Below, piece by piece: positions 49,886-61,706 of a DNA stretch of 64,000 bases; within the stretch, counting starts at the first letter, position 1, and every line of letters starts with the position of its first letter. The stretch comes from Moringa oleifera (Eukaryota; Streptophyta; Magnoliopsida; Brassicales; Moringaceae), in NCBI GenBank assembly GCA_021397835.1, contig JAJFZO010000344.1:3286001-3350000 (forward strand), read 5' to 3'. The notes below the pieces were generated by a model. It searched no databases and was not told where the DNA came from. It saw only the letters and a list, made by a program, of their open reading frames with translations. The position numbers were made by a program, and so were the translations under genes.

Positions 49886-52255
49886 TATCTTTGATAAATT
49901 TCAATAAAGTCATGACGGACAACTCATTAGCAAATTAAAGATACAAATTCAAGTTCTCAGCAATATTGGTAGTTATAAATTGGTATCATTTTTAAGGGCA
50001 ATATACACATGATCATTTTTGAATATTTTTTATGATATATTCAAAGTCTGTAGGGTGATTAATTTGCAACTTCATTCATCAATTTATTGAATTCAAATTC
50101 TCGATATGTCATTATCGCACTGTAAAACATCTTAGATACATATATTTTTCTTGAATTTATTCCTAGTGTTTTGGGTCACATACTAACAACATAAACCATG
50201 ATAAAAATAAAAAAAAAAAACGTTTATGATGACCTTCACAATATTAGCATAATGATCTGATATAATCATAAATTTCTCTATCGAACCAATTACTTCTTTC
50301 AACTGTTACGAGAATCACTTTGATACCTCATAGTTCTTTGAATTATAATAACCGAATGCTAATGGATATATTTATTCATTCTCATCTTTGCATTCTGTTA
50401 CAAATATTATACTGAAAAACTTTAGCTTCAAGTATGGCATCGATAGTAATAACCGTATTAATCACTAAATGAAACCCCACTAACAATTGCCAAAAGCTAT
50501 AAAGAAATACTTAAATTGATTAGATTCATCTTCAATGCATATGTAAGCCTTAATTCCCGAATTAACTATTTGTAATATGTGGCAGTATAATGGTAATTGT
50601 TGGCATGACTCAACTAGGTCACCAAATGTAGAAGACAATGTATGCTTTTTAACCTTTTAAGCTTTATTACATAAAATTTATATATCATATAGTTCTTTCA
50701 TATTACCTATGATGTCTTTTAGCTTAATAATTCTAACATCAATAGACAACATTTAAGTTATAATTTTCTCAATAATAAAACTTGCTTGTATGTAACTCCT
50801 TATTTATGTAAGTGTGCAAATCACATTGTCTAATTTGAAAACCCTTATGAAACTCGCACAGCACAAGCCTTTCATGTATAATTTCTTCTCTATAAGTAAT
50901 TTCAATTACTGATATGTTAGACCTAGTGACCTAAACTCAAAGTTCTTAATTAATGTATCCATATCAAAAAATTACTTTAACTCTTTTTTCGTTTGAAAAA
51001 AACTAGTTTTTAACAAAGGTATAAATAAGAACCACTGATTTTATAGTAAGAACTATAGCAATACTATATAATTCAACATCCAACACAGTATACATTCTGA
51101 CAATGTCATCATTACTTCAGGGCATGCATGGGACATAAGGTGAGACTGAAGATGGGATATGATGCAAGTTCTTATTAAACTCTTCATTATCGGGTTTTGC
51201 TTTTGGAATTGGTTCATATTACTCTTCATTGGTAAACTAAATAGGTTGAGTTTTTATGGTTGAGTATTCATAGCTAATATTATAGTCCATCAGCTCATCC
51301 AAGTTGATCTAATTACTGTTAAGGGGAGTCTTATTATAGAAGAATGATTTCAATGCCAAAATTTTTACCTTGAATAGTTGGCTTGCTCTTGGTACAAGAA
51401 TTAAAAGGATTGATCCATCTTAGAATTTCACCGTCACATACGCCATGTTTGTTCCTAGTAAAATTTTACTCCATCAAATTAATAATTGCATGAGAAATTA
51501 CGTTGTCATCATACAATATAAACTCTACATTATGATCATTCAATAACAATAATATTTTCAGATCTTACTATGATATAAAGTATAATATCATTCTTTGAAA
51601 AATCAGTTTCCACCCAAAATTTAACCAAATCCAAGAGCTGCGTACACATCAAACCTCTTCGAACAATATAATCTTTAGTTTTAATAGTTTTAATATAATA
51701 ATCTAATAAAAACAGTAATGATTTACTTAAAAAAATAATGAGTCAATAAAAGAAATAACAATTTAAATGAAGATATTATGATTTAATAACGAAATATGAT
51801 ACGATTTGATGATTATTGCATAATTCTACATTTCAAGTAACAAAATATAAAACATATCATGATTTTTATTAAAATAAATAAAAACTTTACAGTTTAAATT
51901 ACATTATTGTTTAAATTCATTTGATCACTTTTTCGTTTTGAAGAGCAATATATTATAAAAAAAGTAAATTTTTTTAATTACTTATAATATTTGTTTTTTA
52001 CGTGAAAAAATCAATTAAAAATATCAAAGATTGGATTTGAATTTTTCTTGAATTTTAGTTGGGTAAATCTTGAACATAAACACTAAGAGAAAAAGTGAAA
52101 AGAAAGAGAGAAGGAAGAAACCAAAGAGAGAGAATTTAAAGAAAAAAAACCCAAGAGAGAGAAATTGAAGAAAAAGATAAGTTACATCAATTTTTTAATT
52201 TATTAAATTTTAAAAATACCATTATTTTTTATAAAGATATTTTCATCTTTTTAAC
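49886..52255 (-). pseudogene. MULE transposase relic, copy B (tandem duplicate)
   Basis: Second copy of the MULE sequence, same strand as copy A. The transposase core is recognisable around 50480-50240, but frames are more broken than in A. Its low-coordinate end begins where the counterpart of A position 47075 would lie, so it lacks the SWIM zinc finger and basic tail. Its high-coordinate end, 52080-52255, is the purine-rich and AT-rich noncoding segment (AAGAGAGAG words) that also ends copy A. It stops about 190 bases before the CCR4-5 start codon. Confidence 0.65.
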
Positions 52256-52369
52256 CGCAGAAAAACTAAATTAGTAAACGTGGTCTCTTTTGTGAACAAA
52301 GGGACGGCGGGCTGCCAATTTTGGCAGTTTCCTCCGAAGAGAGTCAGCTCTCTAAGGTAACCCTTCCCC

Positions 52370-52452
52370 ATGGTCAACGAGTACAGGCAGTGAGCCGGCC
52401 GCATGAAGAAGTGGGATACTTAGGAGTGGAGCTGCATATGACGGCAGCATGA
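52370..52452 (+). promoter_or_regulatory. Three short upstream open frames before the CCR4-5 start
   Basis: Three ATGs precede the main start: 52370-52393 (MVNEYRQ then stop), 52403-52423 (MKKWDT then stop) and 52438-52452 (MTAA then stop). The stop of the third, TGA at 52450-52452, overlaps the main ATG at 52449 as ATGA. If the transcript starts before 52370 these would be expected to lower or condition translation of the main frame. The transcription start is unknown. Confidence 0.5.
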
Positions 52453-55400
52453 GAGGATTCAAGCGCCAAGAATTGCGGGAGGAGCAACCACGGGTCACCT
52501 CTCAGCGCAAACATTCTTCAGGCTCCAAGCAGGTTCGTGATGATGATCATTACAAAAAGAGGCAAAAGTTAGGCCGCTGCCAAACCTTAACCCTAACCAT
52601 AAAGCCCAACCCTTATGCCATCCCGCAACTCTCGACCCAGTTCGAACCCCTCCGTGATACTTTCTCCTCCTCTGGAAGGCGTCGGAGGCAAAAGAGAAGG
52701 AATTGGGATTCTGCTAACTTTTATCGCAAGTGGATCACTTCTTCCCGGGATAGCTCAAATCTCAGAGGTATCAAATTTAGCATAGATATGTATACTTTCA
52801 TAATTGATGATCTTATACTTATATACATTGGCAGCATATTCACCATGAAATCAACGGGGGTTAGCATGTAAATGTGTGACTGTTTATGTGTTTGTGCTTC
52901 TTTCTAATAGGCACTACTGGATGGTAAGTGAGTTTCGGTTCTTCTACCTTTTGTTGATAATATAATCAGTTAACTTGTAAAATAACTTTCCCTTTCCCAC
53001 ACTCCTATGTGTTCTGACCAAATTTGAAATTTGAACTTTAAATGCATGTTGCTATGAAGGGGTGATTGCAGTCAATTTTACTTGATTGATGGTTTAGATC
53101 CTGTGCACTGCTTGATTGCATTTGACAGTCAGTCACAGTTACTAACCTAGAAGCAAGAGCTTTTCCTCCCTTAAGTCCATCTTATGGACAGGAAATATTG
53201 GCAACTAAATATGACTTCTTAGACAATATTTAAATTAGTCCGTTAAGAGTTCTAGTTTGGTCAATGATGTACTTGTGTAACCTTTGGTCTACCGAACATA
53301 TTACTGCTTGAATCTTCATAAAATTGATAGCTCAACCGAAACTCAAATTTGCAATGGTGCACACAGTGGCTTGGTATCTTCTACCTTTCCTTTTTTCCTT
53401 AAGTGGATAAGTTCTATTATCTTGCTTGGAGTAGGATGTGTTCTCATTTGTTGCTTTACCAATAAGATGCAAGGTAATGAAAGGTGAAATGTTGACTTCC
53501 CATCTAACATGCCATGCCATGATTGTTATAACATTACTTTTGTTAATCAAGATGTTGAGAGATTTGAACTTCGCACAAAATCGAAACAATGTCCATTTTC
53601 ACCATCCAATGGAGACTCAAAAAGGTAACTTTTTAATGGAAAGTTTATGTGTAGGTTGTTTTTGCTTCTTGTTACAATATAAAATGGTACCTATCATAGA
53701 AGCACAGGTTTAAGCTGATTGATGAAAGCATAAATCTTAATCATATCCTCCATTGCAAAAGGAATGTCTTGCTTTCTAATCTTATTTGCAAGACAAAGTT
53801 TGCCACGATCATAAACACTAAACTTGTCACGTTTCTGTAATTTTCCTGAAATAACATTAGTCATCATTATAAGTGAGGAAGCATTAATTAATATGTGCTC
53901 GAAAGTCTTTGGTGAAGAGGCAGATGCCTATATCTATTAATTGGACTTATAAAAAGTTTTCTTTGATGCTTCAGAAGGGTGTTTATGAGTGTGTTCTTCA
54001 ATCATTTAAAATTTACACTTTTATTCTCTTCTATATTTTAAGACTATTTAACATATTTTTTATGCCTTTGCTCTGTTTTAATCTTCTTGTTTGTTCTGCA
54101 GATAGAGTTGTGGTTGTTTCATATAATATACTTGGTGTTGAAAATGCATCAAACCATCCAGACCTATATTTTAATGTACCAGCCAAATTCTTAGAGTGGG
54201 ATTGGCGGAAACACCTCATATGTAAGGAGATCAATCATTACAATGCGAGCATTCTGTGTTTTCAGGCAAGTTTTGAAAGTCTGATTAGGATTGCCTAGCA
54301 TGTCGGAGATAAATTAGATCAAGGATTTCAATGGGCTTGCATGTGGAGGAAAGGGCTTATCTTGAGTATGATTCCCATGTCCTCCTTTGCAATGTCTAGC
54401 TTTCATGTTCTCTCTCATTCATGACCTCAATTATTCAGGAAAGGGATAGCAACTGTTTTACGTTCTTTTTTGATTGGGATCTGTTTAGTATGTCTAGATG
54501 CGTCATATATATGGGTATTAGCTCAGCTAATTTCTTCAGGTGATACTTCCGTCAAAAGTTATCAAGTGAAAAAGTTTACCAATTGTAGTGTGCAGGGATG
54601 TTTATCTTATTAAGTTTTGAATTAGTTTATATTTTCTAATAGCTTCTTATTTTATTTTTTTTTAAAAAGGGGTTGAGCGAGTTTCATGAGAAAGTTACAG
54701 ATAGCTGTTATTAAGTCATTGACAGCAGACTTACTGGCGAATGGAGGCAGAACCTATGTTGCTGTCAGGGTTTTGAAGTTGGTTTTTTCCTTGACTATGT
54801 TCTGAAGTAGAACAATTAGTTGAAACGAGTTATTTTTCATTGAATTTGACGGGCATAGTTCAGCATCGTGTGTGAGTCAGGCAGCTCCAAAAGTTGGTAG
54901 TAGGGAGGGTGTACAGTCCTATTTTGATATATTGATGGAGCAAATCCATATTTTTGTGCTAAAAGGTGTTTATGATTGTCAAAATATCTTTGAACGAGTC
55001 TTGTCCTTCAAAGGTGGAGCAGAAACTTTTATTAATAGGGACTTGGTGTTAGACATGCTAGGAAAATATTTCCCAGCTTCAGTCTCACTAGAAAAGAACA
55101 AGTCTATCAGTAGCTCTAGGCTGACAAAGTTCAATCGAATGACAGTTAGTCAAGATTGCTGGTGTTTGTACTGTTCTTAAAGTTGCATATTATCATGTTA
55201 AGCGATTCTAGTCATTCTCAGGGAGACAAAAGGTCTAAAGCTTACTCTGTTCTGCATTTTATTTTTCCTCTTGTTAGTAAGGGTCTTTAAAATCTAGGCA
55301 GATATTTCTTGAGTTGTTGTCTCGCTAATTATACTTATGGCTGCAGGAGGTTGACCGCTTTAAAGATTTAGATGATCTTCTTCAGAAAGATGGCTTTAGA

Positions 55401-58400
55401 GGTGTTTACAAGGTATTTTAAGTATGCTATGCATCTACCTGCTTGTAGTCAAACAACTTACAATGATCTTCTGTAGCTTCCTTTTAGGTTTCTTTTCTTT
55501 TTATTTGAGGAGGTGGAGGCACTTAGGTGGGTAATATTAAGTGGTCTTTTGCTAACCATGTTATGTACTTACCATCAATCCCAGGGTCGCAGTGGTGAAG
55601 CATGTGATGGTTGTGCTATATTCTGGAAAGACAAACAGTAAGGTTTTCATGTCCTTTGGAAATTTAAATTCCTTTTACTTTACTATAATTTCTAAAGTTG
55701 AAGACTGTCTTCTTGCATGTAATGATGCTTTCTTGCTCCTTAGTGGGCCTTTTCTGCGCTCATTAAACAGGGAAAAAAAGTATTAAATTATATTTGCAGT
55801 TCCTTTGTTCCTGGCAATTTCCTGGAGGAACTATTATAGAACATGGACCTTACCCATTCAACCATCTTTCTTTAATATTAACATGCCCTTAATTATTTTC
55901 TAGATGTGGGCTCGTCATTGCAGTCATGGTTGCACTTGGTTCAATTTTTAATGTTATTTTTTAATTTAATATTCCTCCTTTCCAAGATTTATTTATTATC
56001 TAGGTTCATTCTGATCACAGATTTACACTTTTATGTGAAGAAAATATAGAGTTCCAGCATTTTGGCCTTCGTGATAATGTTGCGCAACTTTGTGTTTTAA
56101 AGGTAATTCATGGGCTCAATTTACTTTTGTTAATCTTCCTTTCCTATATATATATATATATCTTTGTTTGCTTACTCCCGGAGACGCTGAGTAATTTGAG
56201 TAGTTCGTTGGCATAGTCTTTGATCCAATGAAGTGGTTAAACTGTTATTCTCAATCAGGAAGAATATTAATATATTTCTCATTGTAGTAAGTTTGACTTC
56301 AATGATATAGTTGTGAGCTATGTGTCTCCTGGGGATTAGTGTTACGATGTTTAAGGCTTCCCAGTAGTTGATATATTATGGCATGTTTGGTTCGTGGAAT
56401 AGAATAGAGAATGAATAGAAAAGGTATTCCTTGGGAATAGAAAAGAGAAGGAATAGAAAAGAATAAGTATTATTATGTTTGGTTTATTGGAATTGAATAG
56501 AGTATGAATTCATTTTCATATGTTTGGTTTATCAAAGAATAAGTTAGGAAAGTAATCGAAACAAGTTTAAAAGACTAGTATATCCTTTAATTAAATTAAT
56601 TATAATTTAATTAATTTTTATTAAAATAATATTAATTAATAAATATTTTATAATGATAAATTATCATAAAAATAATATTAATTAAATAATATATTAATAA
56701 TTATTGTTATTTTTAAATATTAATATTATAAAATTAAATTTAAAATTAATTAATATTTTAATAAAAGTAATATTTTTTATTTTTTCTTTTTTGATAAATT
56801 ATTTAAAAAATAAAAAAGATGTTATTATTATACAAATGATATTAACTAAATAATATGTTAATAATTATATTTTATTTTTAAATATTAATATCATAAAATT
56901 AATATTAATATTACTTAATATTTTAATAATAATATTTTTTATTTTTAGTAAATTATTTTAAAAAATAAAGTTATTATACATATATATATAGATATATGAT
57001 AGTAATTTAAAAATTTTATCAAGGGTACGTTGGGAATAGAAAAATATAACAATTCCTTGTTTTCATGGAATAGCAATTCCGAGGGTTCACTTTGGATAGC
57101 TATTCCGGGTTTTCAAGGAATAGAAATTCCTTAAAGAATTACAATTCTGTGATAAAAATGAACAAAACATTGGAAAAACAATTCCATGCGGAATAAAGTA
57201 GGAAAAGAATTAGTATTCTTGCCAACCAAACATGCTGTTAAGGTTTGAGTCTATATAAGACCCACTGCAGTCTCATGTAAAGCAAGCTAATTGACAAATA
57301 ATGGGAAGGAGAAGGGAATAAAACTAGGTAGCAAAAGCATGAATTGTTAAATTAAGTTCCCTTAGCATAATTTTGCATTTGACACTAATTGTTAAGTACA
57401 TAATTCTTAGAATTTGCTCAACTGAATCATTATTTTCCATGACAATGTGGTATCTCTTCCCTTCTTGTTATGTAATCATCTAAGTTTGTTTTGATAGGTT
57501 GTATGTCTTGTTTTTTGAAAAAGGTTTTGTTATTGGGTTCGCTTATGTTTGTCGTCTAAATCTTAGCTAGCTTTTAGGTTTTACATGATTGGTTGAGAGT
57601 TTTACATGAATTTTCTTCTAGCATGTTTACTTTTTTCTTGTTGTGGGAGAGACCAAGTTACCGATTTGTTTCTCTATAATGGTAATTTCAAGGATGTGTG
57701 CACTGAGTTGTTTCATCCTTATTCATGTTGAACAGATGAAGCAAGAGCAATCAGAGTCTGAGTTATATTCGCGCAGATCAAAGTAAGGCCCCATCCCCCC
57801 CGGGGGCTTTTTCTTTTTTAAATTGTCCTATATAGGTGTGGGAAGAAAATACTTATTCATGATGAAGAACTTTGGAGTTTATTAATATATATTTGAAGGA
57901 AATACTATATGTGGATTACATTCAGCTCATATTGTTGTTTATAACTGGTTCATTGCTTTTATGTGTAGGGCAACACTCACCCGAAATAGAAGCATACTTG
58001 TTGGAAATGTACATGTGTTGTTCAACCCAAAACGTGGAGACATCAAGCTGGGACAGGTATTCATTGCTCAGATCTCATTGAAATAAGAGGAAATTTCCTG
58101 CAATGTCTTGTCAGATAATTGTTACAAATTATATGGGATGAGGGTAGTTGGCCTTTCATGTGAATATGCGTGTAATTTCAACTGTCTTTCTTGTTTTCAT
58201 TTTTTCTTTGGCTCAGAGGCATGTGAATGCAGCTTTTGCATTGTATGTAAAATCTCCGAGTTTTGTACAATGCCACCTCATCAACTCCATGTTAAAAAAA
58301 AAAAAAAAGAGAGAAGAAAAGTCAGAACACGTTGCTGTGCTTTTATATCATCTTTGTTGCTAATGTCTTGATTTTATATTTGATGCTAAATAACATAGAT

Positions 58401-61400
58401 CAGAGTGTTTCTTGAGAAAGCTTACAAGCTATCAGAAGAATTGGGAAGCATCCCTGTGATACTAGCTGGAGACCTGAATAGCATTCCACGGGTGAGGTCT
58501 TGTGATTCAATTGTTAATGGAACAGTTACGAGTATATCTATGTTGTCCTATTTTACTTTATCATTGGTGCTAAGATTTGTCTTCATGTCATGATCAGAGT
58601 GCCTTATATCAGTTTATGGCTTCATCTGAGGTCAGTTTTGTCTCTCACACAAAGACTGTTGCTTTTTCTTCTTTTTTTTTTCGTTTCTTTTGGGGTTGGG
58701 GGAATTGGTGTCTGATTCTGCTGTCACTTAAGTAGTTGACAGTACCATTTAGCTGTACATCTCTTCTTTTTGGTTCTATATTTCATCCACTTTATTTCTT
58801 TGCTTGTTTAACAGTTAGACATCCGAGTGCATGACCGTAAGAAAATTTCTGGCCAGCTTGAATATCTATCAAGTTGCAGAGACATAAGATATCAAAATGA
58901 TAATACAGTCAGGTATTTTCAAAGTCCTTTCCTATTGTTTAGGTATTTCTAGCGTGTGTATTGAGAACCAGAATAACTCGTTAAAATTTGAAGTGATTCA
59001 CTTATTTCCTTTGAATATGAACAGATAAGTTCAGTATCCATAATGTAGTAATCAGAAATGAATGTAGGATCTTTGTTGAAATTTTAGTGCAAGGTTAAGG
59101 AAGACTATCTAAGTGGGAATTAAGTGACTGGATTCTGTTGTTGTTGTTTCCTTATTGTGTGTTTTTTTTTTTGGGTAGAAACTATAAGAGTATTATCCAC
59201 AACGGCCCCAAGGGGGTGCCAAAGCTAGTTACAAAGTTAAGCTATTTGAAGCTACTCTAAAGTTCACTTTGCAATCAGAAAATAAACCAGTGAACCAAAA
59301 GGATGGTAGTTTCTGCCATCTGCTTTTGCCGATGCACATAGGGCAACTCCTCCTCTTTCAATGATCTATTAGTCCTTTAGCTCCATGCAATCCAAAAAAT
59401 TGGAAGATGTATCATTCTCGTTGCGCTCCTGTCTTCTTTGGCTATAATGGTTGACATGCCCACAGTTCCTTCTCCACATTTCCTCTGCAACCTATGACTA
59501 ACCCATAAAGATCACAGCCATCTCCCACAAGTATCTCATCCACGGACACCATAACAAAAAATGATTCAGTGTGGGCTTCTCCTTTGTATAGAAAACATCT
59601 AGTCTCAATAATTTTGCTCTCTTCTAATTAGCAGTAATTTTCTATGATGCCTCCTGAGAAAGAAGGCTACTTTAGGCAGAGCTCTTCCAAACGGCTCTTC
59701 AAGGAATATCACAGCTAACCCAAATTGGTTGTGTTTATGAGAGTGAAACACTAAGAATCAGCACTGTCCAAGTCGTTTGCATCTACTCTGCATACCATTC
59801 CTTCAGCCACTCTCACTTTATACAGCTGCTTCAAGAACCTTCCCCAAATCATCCACCTTTTAATCTTTTACATTGCAGACAAGCATCCACTCTCACTTTA
59901 TTTGTAGCCATACTGTAGACCATTGGAAATTGCATCTTTAAGGGCATATCTCCACAACAAAGCAAAAGGATATTAATTTTCCAATTGCCTACCAAAAAAA
60001 CCACACATCGATAGAAGTCATCCAAGCTCCTTCTAGCGCTCTTTCAACCCCAGTACCATATTGATTCTTAGCTCCATTGTGGTCCAACTGTCATTCTCTG
60101 CATCATATTGATGAAGTTGTCCTCCATCACATGCTTAGCAACAATAACTATCCTTCAAAGCTCGTATTTCTCTTTCATGAAACGTCAAAAGCACTTCCAT
60201 AACATAGCTTTGTTAAACATGATCAGCGATTTACTGCCTAAGCCTCCTTTGTCCAATGGTTGCTCATCCATTTCCCACTTTAAAAGGGGTATTTGTGCTC
60301 TTCCCTTGTGGTACCCAAAAAGAAGTCTCATTGAAGCCCTTCGAGTCTTCTTGCCACCTCCCTCGATAATATTGCACTGGAAGAATTTATGTTGTTCATA
60401 GATGTAATTTCTATGTGACCTTACTTGTGGATCCTTCAAATGGATGATTCAGTTTCCTATTTGGCAACAAGTTTCCTCCTAACTTCTTGGGGATTTCCCT
60501 AACTTGGATACCTCGGTTATCAGAAAAACAACTTGGGAATTGACTGAATATGCTTTACAAAACCAGATAATATAAGTTCTCTCTTGGCTTCAGTTGCCTC
60601 GTTGATTATATTTACTAACTGGTTGATGTCTGATGAGTGCAGTGGCTGCACTTCTATCTCCAGACAGTTGATGCCGACATGGAGTGATGAAGAATTAAGA
60701 CTTGCAACTGGCAGTGAAGTGGCCACTCATGTTCATCACAAGTTAAAGCTTTGCAGTGCATATCTTGGAGTTCCTGTAAGATTTTTATTCTTCCTGTACT
60801 TCTATATTGATCTGTTCTTGTTTTTGACTGCTTCAGGGGACAATGGATAAACTTGTTGCTATAAAGCAAATGCAGCAAGATCAATCTAGAGTATTTTGTT
60901 CTTGACATTTATTTATCTATTTTTGTGTGATATAACTGTGATTATCATTTTCCAGGGGAGCAGTAGAACTAGAGATAATCATGGCGAACCCTTGGCAACA
61001 TCATACCACTCCAAATTTATGGGAACGGTTGACTATATTTGGTAGTTTACTCACTTCATAACAAGCACGAAAGTCTCCCTATCTAAGTTTTTAGTTATTG
61101 ATTACAGACATTGACACAGGCATACAGAGGAACTTCTTCCTGTGAGAGTTCTTGAAACCTTATCAATGGATGCTCTCAGAAGGAGTGGAGGACTCCCTAC
61201 TAAGGTACTTTATGTTTTTCTTAAATATGAAGATTGATCAAACAACTTAGAAGTATCATTTAAGTTCCTCGTAATGCCACAAATGCATGAATCATTCTAA
61301 ATAGTTTTGGAAAACATAGCATTTGACCACCGTAGATCCTAGATTTCTTGATGTGCTTCCTTACACTATCTTTTTCAAATTGGGAGCTAGTGGCTTTGAA

Positions 61401-61706
61401 ATTTGAGAGTCCGTCAAGGATTTAAGACATGGAATTACCAAATGCAGCATGTAAGATGGATTACAGAATCTCCCTTTTTCCTTTTTCAATAAAGGTTGTT
61501 ACGGATATGTTTTTTTCCCTTTTTCAATTTGCAATATCCACATAGCAGACATTATAAGTTGTTATACTATAGGTACTCTTTCTTTTTCATTCTGTGTAAT
61601 TCTATTTTTGTAATCTAATTTTTAGTTGGCTTTCTAGGAATGGGGAAGCGATCATCTTGCTCTCGTGTGCGAACTGGCCTTCGCAAATGATGGCAGTACA
61701 ACCTGA
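52449..61706 (+). CDS. CCR4-5: CCR4 homolog 5-like mRNA deadenylase (EEP family)
   Basis: Probable Mg-dependent 3'-5' poly(A) exonuclease. Fourteen exons, phases all consistent: 52449-52767, 54102-54265, 55347-55412, 55585-55637, 56021-56102, 57736-57782, 57969-58056, 58399-58491, 58598-58630, 58815-58912, 60643-60775, 60956-61041, 61120-61204, 61638-61706; 471 aa. The N-terminus is basic (GRRRRQKRRNW) with no leucine-rich repeats. The endonuclease/exonuclease/phosphatase fold starts at VVVVSYNILGVENA (109-122). Active-site motifs are intact: QEVDRF with metal-binding E162, GNVHVLFNPKRGDIKLGQ, LAGDLNSIP with D298 and N300, and WGSDHLALV with H455. GTVDYIWHT and VRVLETL precede the last motif. 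Intron 2 uses a GC donor. Intron 5 carries a MITE and intron 10 a LINE fragment. The acceptor of exon 5 (CTGATCACAG) has a poor pyrimidine tract but is the only one that keeps the frame. Confidence 0.9.
54266..55346 (+). other. CCR4-5 intron 2 with GC-AG borders
   Basis: The exon ends TTTTCAG and the intron starts GCAAGT, the classical strong GC donor. The acceptor is GGCTGCAG. Joining here gives CFQ|EVDRF, the conserved family sequence, in phase 0. No GT nearby keeps both frame and motif. It has no inserted element. Confidence 0.8.
56379..57237. mobile_element. Harbinger/Tourist-type MITE in CCR4-5 intron 5
   Basis: Ends are inverted: left TGGCATGTTTGGTT, right complement CAGCATGTTTGGTT, 12 of 14 identical. 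Both flanks are TTA (56376-56378 and 57238-57240), the target duplication typical of PIF/Harbinger and Tourist elements. Length 859 bases, AT-rich core, with GGAATAG/CTATTCC words repeated near both ends in opposite orientation. No transposase is encoded, so it depended on another element for movement. Confidence 0.85.
59163..60560 (-). mobile_element. LINE fragment in CCR4-5 intron 10
   Basis: On the minus strand, decayed frames give the end of a plant L1-type reverse transcriptase protein. Residues GGLGSKSLIMFNKAMLWKCF with the preceding KKTRRASMRLL and LLKWEMDEQPLDK (within 60439-60185) match the segment after the RT domain. Lower coordinates contain a decayed zf-RVT-like stretch with FWIAW. 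The element ends on this strand in a poly-A (the T run at 59163-59174 on the plus strand). It is 5' truncated, as is usual for LINEs. Stops are frequent. The 5' limit and target duplications were not determined. Confidence 0.65.

Noticed and set aside
52578..52605. Telomere-like words (CTTAACCCTAACC) in CCR4-5 exon 1
   Set aside because: Only two units within coding sequence; a chance match or a telo-box at most, not an interstitial telomere array.
57788..57806. CCCCCCCGGGGG palindrome near the start of CCR4-5 intron 6
   Set aside because: Isolated homopolymer palindrome without repeat partners; could also be a sequencing or assembly quirk.
58108..58371. Frames of 87 and 71 codons between CCR4-5 exons 7 and 8
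   Set aside because: They lie in an intron and end in a poly-A tract; joining exon 7 to 8 directly restores the family sequence.
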